DNA of 14,490 nucleotides from Spirogloea muscicola (taxonomy: Eukaryota; Streptophyta; Zygnematophyceae; Spirogloeales; Spirogloeaceae): positions 24,577 through 39,066 of the forward strand of contig WELB01000275.1 in assembly GCA_009602725.1 (NCBI GenBank), given 5' to 3'. Both the position numbers and the translations under genes were made by a program. Positions 1 through 8,290 of the stretch are shown here, piece by piece. The notes beneath the pieces are model-generated. The model was not told the origin of the DNA. It made no database searches and saw only the letters and a program-made list of their open reading frames with translations. Every line of letters begins with the position of its first letter. Within the stretch, counting starts at the first letter, position 1.

Positions 1-431
1 GGGGGGGGGGGGGTTGGGAGGAGGCGCAGCTAAATCGGAAGTCAGCTAAGCCACTCTCTTAACGGTCGGTCAAAGGCAGCGGCTGCCAATGTTAAGCTGT
101 GAACATTCCTTTGGGCATGGCCCACGCTCTGCATCTGCGTGCTGGCCGTGCTCTCGCTGCGGCCTCCGGCTTTCGTCAGGGGGATAGTTTTCCGGCAGCT
201 AGTGTGTCGGATCTGAGGCTCCTCACTCGTAACTACTGAGTGATCCATCCTCCCCCTGTTCTGACATAGCATCTTCAGGCCCCTTTGTAGTTGCTAAAGC
301 TTTTTGCGCTGGCTTTGCCAGCCCCTCTTTCTTTATGGGCGAGCCTTCTTCTTTCCTATGGGCGAGCTCTTTCTTTCTGCACGCTTGTAGGCCCTTCCGA
401 ACCTTTGTCATTCTTTCTGGGCTGGCTTTTC

Positions 432-511
432 GCAGCCCTTGCCCCCATTGGGAGTGCCACTTCTTCTTCTGGCAGCCCTTGCCCCCGTTGGGAGTGCCAC
501 TTCTCTGACAG
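432..511. repeat. Two-copy 40-bp tandem repeat
   Basis: Units 432-471 and 472-511 both begin GCAGCCCTTGCCCCC and continue with TTGGGAGTGCCACTTCT; they differ by A/G at the sixteenth base and then drift near the 3' end. The first unit is the one shared, inverted, with 11847-11882, where only a single copy is present, so the duplication is local to this copy. Confidence 0.85.
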
Positions 512-625
512 CCATTGCCTGACGCTTGGAGACCTGTTTCTTGGGCATGGGGTAATCAAATGGATAACTAGTAGTAAAAGGAGGCTGTGTAAAGTGAACT
601 GTGGGGCGGCACCCCCCTCATCCAA

Positions 626-690
626 TGTCCAATGTGCTTGCCTTTGTACTTGGCCACACATGGCCTCCCCATCTCTTAATATACACGCAT
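626..690. repeat. 65-bp perfect inverted repeat, left copy
   Basis: The reverse complement of this segment is identical base for base to 14211-14275. It contains ATTAAGAGATGGGGAGGCC and CAAGTACAAAGGCAAGCAC when read on the minus strand. Similarity stops abruptly on both sides. Confidence 0.92.
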
Positions 691-700
691 TCTCATCCTC

Positions 701-955
701 CACATTCCGCGGCGGCACTCCCGGCGCACCTGGCGCGGAGCTGCCCGGCAGATGCACCAGCGCCGGCCCGCCCGGCTCCGGCCAGCAACGATGCCAAAGG
801 GGTCTACGCAGACCTTGCGACTCGACAGCCAAACGGCTTCGGAGGCAGCCCTTATGCGGGCATGATATCGCCCGTGTGGGCAGGAGCCTCTTGCTTGGCG
901 TCACCGCGGACACAGCCCGGCATGTCTTGCGATCACACCGTGGACCACTGCACCT
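701..955. other. GC-rich stretch 3' of the cyclo-ligase gene, unassigned
   Basis: This lies just beyond the stop codon of the minus-strand cyclo-ligase gene and should include its 3' untranslated region. It is noticeably GC-rich. One plus-strand frame stays open through it to 1005, with a coding-like segment reading NDAKGVYADLATRQPNGF near 786-840, but that frame runs into the last exon of the opposite gene and has no recognisable family or convincing splice sites. No TGTAA polyadenylation signal was seen on the minus strand here. It could be UTR only or a remnant exon. Confidence 0.35.
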
Positions 956-3078
956 CTAGCTGGGCTCCGAGCCGCCACTTCGGTCCAGCCTGCCCCCTGG
1001 TGTGACAACGATGCCTGCTGCCGTGACAAACCCATCCACCAGGGCGTCGCTCGCATCCATGGGCACTGCTTCCTCCAGAACCTGGACCGAGTACGCCAAG
1101 GCCACTGCCAGAACGAAAATAGAAGCGCAGTGGAGCCTGATTCGTCAATATCTTCTCCCTCATTCGAAGCTTGCCAGAGTAGACAAGCCTCACAGTGACT
1201 ATTAATTCGAGACACTGCCTCTGTGCACTGCAACATGCTGGGTAGCTGGCTCACGAATCCTCTCAGGAGCACCATCCAATTGCAAGTCCTTGCATACCAA
1301 TGGCACTAACTTCAAGTAAGCTGGCACAACTCACCGCACAGAGGGCGTGTCCAGCCCTTGCTGCGAGCGCGCTCGTGGTAATTATGGAGGAAGAGGTCAT
1401 AATACCTGCATTGTGACCACATCTGATACAATCTCAGAAGTGCAGAACCCAATATTGACAAGTCTACCGACACTGCAAGTCTGGTGCTCTTATGGCAAGT
1501 CCTGCAGGCAAGCAATGTGATAGCACAAGTAGAGCATGCCTAGCCTGCTCCAGTAGCCGTGTGGGCCTGGAAGGAGCGATGAATGAGCTGAGCATGGCAT
1601 GACTAGTATGAGTCAGCAGTCTCCATCAAGTGCTCGTCAGGTGGTTGCAGCATGACACTCGATCGGGAAGGGCTGCTGCACTCACCCTCCTCCACGGCCC
1701 AACCGTCCTCCTGATTTGTCAAAAGCAAGACCTGCATTGCAGGAGATATGCCCAGCCTTTTAGGCCCTGGTAAGGAACTTACGTCAGCTTGCACTTCTTG
1801 GGTAAGGGACCATAAAGGCAGGCGAAATCTGACTTTTAACAGCAGGATAAGCGCAACAAAGTCAGAACACAAGAGTGACCCAAAAGCCTGCATGCCAAGC
1901 CTCCTTATAGGACGGATGCCATGGCAGCAAAGTACTGTACCTGGCATGAGCACAAGGTCGAGCGGCTCCTCAGCCTGCATAGCTGCCAATAAGGGAAGGC
2001 CACTGAGCAATGAAAGGCACAGAATTGTGCAGTGATAGCTTGCGGCGTGTTCCAGCTGCGTCATTGTGGTTAGGCATCATTCTCCAAAACCATGTCGCCT
2101 TTGCAGCCTGCAGGAGCTTACAACCAAAACAGTACCCACCATCTTCTCGAGGCGCCCCTGAAGAGTCCTTCAGCTTTGGCTCCAGAATTTTCATGCTGTT
2201 GCTGCTGTTGGCTTCAACGTCAGAGGTGAGATTGGTAATGCGCAGCATCCGCATGTGGCTCTCCTTGTCCTCAATTCGCGGCACGTACAGGCTTCTTGGA
2301 CGACCTACATGAAGCGTGGCATCATGACATCACCAGCAAAGCAAGCCATGCAAACGGCATAGAGTTGAACACCAAGTTGCAGATACCTATTAAGCATGGG
2401 ATGAATGGGAGCAAGCTATGATCAACACTGGGAGGATCAGTCTGCAATTCCATTGCACATTCTTACCTGCCTGCAGCATCTCTGTGAGGACGGCAGACGT
2501 GTCTACCTCCCGCAACGCTGCACAGTAGATGTACGCGCAGAGGCGGCCGCTGCTGCGGAACCAACTGCTCTCCAAGACGGCCTTCTGGATGCTAAGGTCT
2601 GTCTCGAGAGTGATGAGAGCAGCCACCGTCAGCTACATTGTGCCAGCTGCCAGGTGCAAGTCTATCAGCTGCTGACTCGAGAGCGACGCTCGATGATGCG
2701 CAACAACAATTGAAGCATCTCTTGCGAAGCCCTGCAGGCCGTCTCGTCGTCGTCCCTGAGCATCCTCATGCTGCCTCCACGACCTCTACCATGTTGGTGC
2801 AGAGTCCGAGCGGCACGAGCTCTCGCCGTGCCGTTTAGAGCACTAGTTTAAGACGACGTGCTAAAAAAGTGCCAAGCTTAGGTGACTCGTGGCGCGTGGC
2901 ACGACGGCAACCAAGAGCGGGGCCAAGCGACGGACCTTCGGCGGTGCGCTGCTCCGAGGTCATCTGGCGCAGCGCGGCGCGCACGCGCGCCCGGACGCGC
3001 GCCTTGTCGTCCTGCAGGCTGCCCGCGGGCGGCCTCGCGCTCCGCTCCGGCACGGTNCCGCCAGGCGGCGGGGGTCAT
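956..3078 (-). CDS. 5FCL: 5-formyltetrahydrofolate cyclo-ligase (7 exons)
   Basis: This enzyme converts 5-formyl-THF plus ATP to 5,10-methenyl-THF, ADP and phosphate (EC 6.3.3.2); in plants it acts in mitochondria. Exons on the minus strand, in order: 3078-2936, 2598-2467, 2304-2140, 1982-1941, 1731-1686, 1405-1335, 1104-956 (TAG at 958-956). All junctions are GT-AG and phase-consistent, giving about 248 residues, normal for the family. Diagnostic features are the basic N-terminal helix KARVRARVRAALRQM, CAYIYCAALREVDTS, YVPRIEDKESHMRMLRI, and the signature GLAFDKSGGRLGRGGGYYD (about residues 161-179), which spans two introns; ALAYSVQVLEEAVPMD follows. The C-terminus ends in a short Gly/Ser-rich tail. 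The ATG at 3078 joins the frame only if N3057 is not a real base; with N counted, a TGA interrupts it. The Arg-rich N-terminus could be a transit peptide (inference). The gene diverges from the glycosyltransferase gene. Confidence 0.93.
3057..3057. other. Ambiguous base N inside cyclo-ligase exon 1
   Basis: A single N lies in a GC-rich stretch. Upstream of it the ATG frame reads MTPAAWR; downstream the family frame reads TVPERSARPPAG. The two are joined only if the N position holds no base. Confidence 0.9.
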
Positions 3079-3199
3079 GACGGCGCGGGTGGCCCGGTCG
3101 CCGCCGCCATGGCCTGCGCGGCTCGAACCCTCGTCGTCTAGACTGGGTTTCTGAAAAGCTAGGGTTGTGGCTTCGCAGCCCCCCGAGCCTCGTCGCGCC
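3079..3199. promoter_or_regulatory. Short bidirectional promoter between divergent genes
   Basis: About 121 bp separate the inferred start codons of the cyclo-ligase (minus) and the glycosyltransferase (plus), so the two must share 5' regulatory DNA unless either has further upstream exons. No TATA box was seen. CTAGGGTT at 3159-3166 reads AACCCTAG on the minus strand, close to the plant telo-box; AAACCCAG lies nearby on the minus strand (3142-3149). An in-frame TGA at 3152-3154 precedes the plus-strand start. An upstream ATG at 3110 on the minus strand opens a short frame that ends at the TGA overlapping the 3078 ATG. Functional role is inference. Confidence 0.6.
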
Positions 3200-6100
3200 A
3201 TGCGCCGCGGGCCTCCGCCGACGCCGCCGCCGCCGCTGTCGCTACCGCCGCCGCGGCGACGCGGCGGCGACGGCCGCGCCCGCCGAGCCTTGTTCATGGC
3301 GTTTGGGACGCGCGGAGACGTCCAGCCCCTCGCGGTGAGCGCTCGCTGCCGCCCTCCGTTGGCACAGAGGCTTGCATCGTCAGGTCGACCAGCAGGTCCG
3401 GATCCCGGGCGCCGTCCGTGCCTTCTGCTGGACGAGCTCGGATGATGGCTGCGCATTCACAGCAAGGGCTTTCGAAGCACCTGCTGCAGTGCGACGACTG
3501 GCGTGTCCATCGTTTCCCCGGTTGACGTGCATCGAGCAGACGACCAGCTGCACTCTGCTGTGCCGGACGAACTCAGCAGCCTCCTGGCGTGCCCGATCAC
3601 GCGCAGGTCCTGGCGCGGGCGATGGCGCTGGCCTGCGCCGACGTCGACGTCCACTTCTGCTCCAATGCTGCTCACAAGGTGCCCCCTGCTACAAAGGAGT
3701 CCTCCTGGTCAAGACACGGGTAGAGCACTGCATGTTACACAGCTTGTGCAGCTTGCAAGGAAGTGGGGACCTCGTCCACTGGCTGTTGAGGTGCGCTTTC
3801 ATGACCAATGTCAGCAGCAGAGCTCCTTGTGCTTACCTTTGTGTTCTGCTGTCAATGAAGAGAATTGCAAAGATGGTATTGACTTCTCCCTATCCATACC
3901 CCTGTCCTTCTTCTCAGCGTGTGCTTGCAATATTTTCAATCGAGAGGATACACACAGAACCTGCATATTTGCTGCCTTCTTCTGCTCCTCATTCGGACAT
4001 GCAGGATGTTCTGAGGTTTTCAGGTGACTTACAAGGATGCTCTAGAAGATGAAGGAGTTGCTACGACTTGGGTTTCCACACCTCCTGTTGCAAGCCGGGA
4101 GCTTGGGTCACCTCCCACGAGCACTGGTATGCAATTGATTTGCTGGATCATCAAGCAGTGACCTTGCCGCACTTGACCATGTTGAGGGAGTGCCAGGTTA
4201 CCCTGTGAATGTTAGCCATTGCAGGAGAACTTGCACCCGCTCCTCCAGCTTACAACTTAAGCAGCAAGATTTTGACCTGTTCAATTGTGTGCAGATGACG
4301 AGGTGAAGAATGAGTCAACAGCTGGGGGCTGGGGGCTTGAGCTTGAGAAGTTGCACCAGGAGCAGTGTAAAGACTGCTTTGACGAGGCTCTTGGACAATA
4401 CAGACCGGGGGATCTGACGTTGGTGGTCTTCAACCTGTTTGCCCTGGTACTTCTTCAGAATTTTCTGCTCCTCAGGACTCCTTCAACCATCCTATGAGTT
4501 AACTTGGACCAATGTTTTGTGCTATGATGTGATCGTACAGGATGGAAGTGCTACTTGGCTTGGCTTTTGTGTCACTAGAAGTGAAATGTGCACATCAAGC
4601 AGCGTTGCTATGCATATGTTTGGATGTTATCTGCTGGTGCACATGTGTAGCCTCTTGGTGATGACCGAAGATTGTTGATGACCGAAGATGATGTCTTCAA
4701 GCAGGAAGCGTGGCACTTGTCTGAGTACTTTGGCTTCAGATGTGCTGCTGCAGCCCCATACTTCATCCCCTATTGGTATGTGTATCATCCTTATCTCCAC
4801 CCTCCTCAAACATTTCGGAATTGATGCCTGGCACTCTCATGAGGCTGTTCAGGCAGGTGCGCCAGATAGCTTATGTGAGAAGTGCTGTCAGCAGAGATAG
4901 CTCAGTCAGCTTCGTTGCACTGCAGTGCTCCAGCTTCACTTGAGAATCAGTTTCATGATTTACATCCAGATCTGCTAAGGGCACTGAAGCAGGCCGCACC
5001 TCACAAGGTAGTATCCTGCATACTCATCTGCAGCTGGCTCATCTGCCAGCCATGCGATGTAACTGCACAAGCCTGCAATGTAATAGGTGGCAGGACAGCG
5101 TCAAGTCGGCTGCACATGGGGCATGAAACGTTGCAACGACTTTGCATAGATGGCAGACGTGCCGTGTGCCAGCAAGCAGCCATTGCCTCAGACAGGCGAG
5201 CTCGTCTCCTTATGCTTGCAGCTGGGGTGGCCTGAAGTTGAGCACTGGTTGTGGCCCCTGTTTTCAGAGCGTTGGAGTGCCTGGCGCAAGGACCGCCTCA
5301 AGTTGAGCTGCTGCTCATTAACGGTGTTCCAGCATACCCACTGGAGATTTCATGCATTAAAACGACATAGAAGATCGACTTGTCTTGAAGGTCGACGGCA
5401 AATTTCTGGTTGTGACAAAGTGCAATGAATGATGAACAGTGCTCTTTGATGACTCAGGTTGTCCTGGATGCCTGCTTGCAGGATCCCGTCACAGAGCTGC
5501 CAGTGTTGTACAATTGGCCAGCAGCCCCTCTGCTATTGTGAGCCTCTGCCTTCTTGTAGAGGCTGAGTAGATGCTGCTGTTCCAACCCTCATTACTCCCC
5601 CATGATTACCTGCATTGTGATACTTACTTATCTCCTGTGCCCACGGCAACCTTTTCTGTGTGTGTGCTTTGTGTGTGTGGAGACACAGGTATGGTGTGAG
5701 CCCAATTGTTGTAGAGCGTCCAGGTATCTACCTTGCCTCCTCCAAACCCTCCGTGTTTACAAAGCTGCGACAGTTTCTGCTAAGCTTCACAACATGCATA
5801 TCACCTTTCTCAATCTGTATCTATCGAAAATTGACTCCCGAAAATCTGCAGAGTACTGGCCAAAGAGCGTGCATCTTTGTGGTTTCTGGAGTGACAAGGA
5901 GCATGTCTTCGATACAAAGCGCAGCTATGATGGGCGCCGGCACCAATATGTGCCACCGCCAAAGCTGCAGCAGTATCTGGAAGGCAGCAGGGCTGGCAGT
6001 GACCCACCAATTGTTGTCAGCTTCAGCTCCATGGGCAGGTCAGCGGTCAATGTTGCCATGTGCAGCATTAGTCCCCTCCTCTTGTCAAGGAAGTGCAGAA

Positions 6101-7574
6101 AGAGACCTTCTTTTGGTCTTATGCTTGATCTGGAGGTAACAGGCTCACCAGATAAAACAGGAGGATGGTCACTTACTAACTATTTATCGTAGAACCCATG
6201 CCTTCAGCTCTGGGATCCTAGTGCACATTTGGCTGCTGACGGAATGGCTGGCTGGCTGGCCTGTACAAGTCCAGGATGTCTCATGTCTACTGCGTTGCTT
6301 CAACTCCTGCAGCATGGGCCTTATCCACAACGCAGGTCTACTTCTTCAGATTCTTGTGGCAACAATACGACGCACTGGGCATCGTGCCATATTGCTCACT
6401 AGCAACCACACGCCCTTGGAAGATGCAATTGCTGCCATGGAAGTGAGGCCCTCGATTAAAAGTTGCAAGAACATGCCTATTGAACTGGAGGAGGGCTTGC
6501 AGCTGGTGGATGGCCAACTCTTCTGCATTGCACGGTATATTTCTGCTACCTCCTTATCTACCTCGCAGCCATATGGGTACTGCTATACAGCTCTGCAAAT
6601 AGGTCCTCAAAGAAAAGATTGTCTGCATTGACTTAGTTCTATTCCTTACGAATTGCAGGCCAATACCTCATAACTGGTTATTTCAAAGATGTGGTCTGGT
6701 TGTTCATCATGCCGGAAGGTGCTCATTCTGGTCTTGTGGTTGGACATCCAATCACACTGTTGCATGCAATCATATTTGTGTGAGCTTGCAAAGGTATCCC
6801 TGAGTATCGTAGCAGATAGATCCTCTGAAGTCACAGCACTTTTTCTGTCGTGTACCTGATGTGTTGAGTACCTGATGCGTGTGCTGCAGCGGCACTACAG
6901 CAGCTGCGCTAGGAGCAGGCATATCACAGGTACTATTCTTAATGATGCATGACTTAAGGATGTTCGATTGAACCTGCTGCAATATTTGGTAGCACCTTAA
7001 GCTTGCAATTCCTTGCAGTGGCCACATAAGGTCCTGGCTTACTCATGCAATCAACTACCAATCAACCACCTAACCTGGCGCTCACATACCATTCCAATTT
7101 GTATTGAGCTTGACAAATAATGCTTCCTGCAGGTTCCATGCCCTTTCATTTTCGACCAGTTCTACTGGGCCGAACGGATGGCATGGCTTGGAGTTGCCTC
7201 CAAGCCGGTAGCTTTGCATAACATTCTGAGCGGCAGGGGCACTTTGGAACCCCTTGTTGAGGGTACAGATGCTCTAACAGGAGCCATCTTGCAAGCTGCT
7301 GCGCCCACCATGAGGCAGCGGGCCCGTGACGTTGCGAGCAATCTTGGCAAAGAGGTACTATAGTCCACTGCTGTGCCTACCTTGCAGCCATGCAGGAGAT
7401 ATGGATTCCACCCTTGGCCTGGTGTTGCAAAGGAGTTGGACATATGTTGCACTTGATGCTCGCTCCAACACCTCTAATAGGCAACCGACTGCACTGCAGG
7501 ATGGGGTAGGTGCAGCCGTCAGCCTCCTGCATCTTGAATTGGACACTCATGGTGCTGGGCCATTGCAGACTTGA
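3200..7574 (+). CDS. Sterol-glucosyltransferase-like UDP-glycosyltransferase (16 exons)
   Basis: GT-B glycosyltransferase that should move a sugar from a UDP-sugar to a lipid or other small acceptor; the acceptor is not readable. Exons: 3200-3334, 3607-3678, 3743-3790, 4024-4126, 4295-4446, 4705-4775, 4926-5007, 5222-5323, 5482-5537, 5689-5723, 5852-6038, 6313-6534, 6659-6718, 6890-6929, 7133-7354, 7500-7574 (TGA). All are GT-AG and in frame, giving 553 residues. The start is the first ATG after an in-frame TGA at 3152. After a Pro/Arg-rich leader comes FGTRGDVQP (35-43), the N-terminal GT28-type loop; then VVFNLFAL, EVEHWLWPLFSERW, DPVTELPVLYNWP, YGVSPIVVERPEYWPK, VVSFSSMGSMG, TGHRAILLTSN and the donor-binding block PHNWLFQRC, HHAGSGTTAAAL (438-449), CPFIFDQFYWAERMAWLG with the DQ pair at 463-464. 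The order and wording resemble Arabidopsis At5g24750 (from memory) more than UGT80A/B. No signal peptide or membrane segment was seen. Exon 3 acceptor and exon 8 donor are the least certain. Confidence 0.93.
4660..4689. repeat. 17-bp tandem repeat in glycosyltransferase intron 5
   Basis: GATGACCGAAGAT occurs at 4660-4672 and again at 4677-4689, just upstream of the intron 5 acceptor at 4704. It is intronic and probably neutral. Confidence 0.8.
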
Positions 7575-8290
7575 GGGGGCAAGGTCAGCAGTCCCAGCTC
7601 ACACAGGCATCCTTGGCCATGGAGCACATTGCAGTTAGCAGGTCTAGCATTTGGGCAAAGGTCCAAAATCTGCTACCAATTGCAGAATGTTCTACAGGTC
7701 AAGAATCTCAGTGTCCTGCTCTTAGTCTCTGCTTCTTCTTAGCTGCTCCCAAGTGCGATGAGACCTGCATCGCTTCATGTCAATGTCGGTGTTCCAACAA
7801 CCATGGCAAGAATGTACATAAGATACTGTACCATTCATGTACTTGAGATACTTCGTCAACTGCGCCAGATAACTTTGTCAACTGGGCCAGTGATGCAATG
7901 CAAGACTCTCCAAGCCTGCCTTCATATCATCTTGCACAGAATACTGGTGTCACATAGACGAACATCAGCCAAGCTGTGCGTTGTCTGAAGACTGGAAGAT
8001 GAGTAAGAGTACGGGACTCAATGGGCATATCAGGTAACAGAGGGCTTAGATTCCCATGAGAAAGACAAAGCCACTTCCAGTCAAAGCTGTTGTATCTCTC
8101 TCTGCGGGCTTGCTTGCATGTCCTTGGTAAGACACAGTTGCCATGGTCGAAAGGCACTGGGTGCCATTTCGGCACGACGGAATCTCTTTGGAGACAGAAT
8201 ACTGGTCACTCAGAGGACCAAGAGCTCTTTCTAAAGGAGGGGCGTTTGCACATGCGCTTTATGAACAGGTGTTAAGGCTGGAGTTGTGGT
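7575..8290. other. Convergent intergenic spacer, gene-free
   Basis: This separates the stop codons of the glycosyltransferase (plus) and the RhoGAP gene (minus) and must hold both 3' untranslated regions. No family was recognised in any open frame; the plus-strand frame from 8143 to 8469 is a shadow across the last RhoGAP exon. A short direct repeat, GTCAACTG followed by GCCAG, occurs at about 7855 and 7877. The canonical chlorophyte polyadenylation signal TGTAA was not seen on either strand in the sense direction. Confidence 0.6.

Larger units (their letters stand above)
1..700. repeat. Left repeat island
   Basis: This stretch contains no gene I can support. It opens with a run of 13 G, then holds sequence related to the right-hand island: the segment around 205-245 resembles the arm near 13135-13175 (shared TACTGAGTGAT), 390-462 is a near match to the reverse complement of 11847-11920, and 626-690 is identical to the reverse complement of 14211-14275. 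Open frames here are accidental; their peptides recur in the right island because the DNA is repeated, not because a protein is conserved. Confidence 0.75.

Noticed and set aside
1603-2064. Minus-strand frame of 153 residues as a single gene, at first resembling a Lon/cereblon-type N-terminus (VLMPGTVL)
   Set aside because: The segment LDLVLMPG is cyclo-ligase exon 4; after splicing at 1941 it continues GLAFDKSGG, which settles the family. The rest of the frame is intron.
3113-3140. tRNA-like GGTTCGAGCC on the minus strand
   Set aside because: No flanking acceptor, D or anticodon stems could be formed.
6442-6501. Possible 60-nt intron within glycosyltransferase exon 12 (GAA-GTGAGG to TTGCAG)
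   Set aside because: The frame is open throughout and the extra 20 residues match the spacing I recall in the related plant protein, so the exon was kept whole.
6919-6920. A GC-AG intron starting after GGAGCAG
   Set aside because: Reading on gives GISQ and a normal GT donor at 6930 in the right phase, so no unusual splice site is needed.
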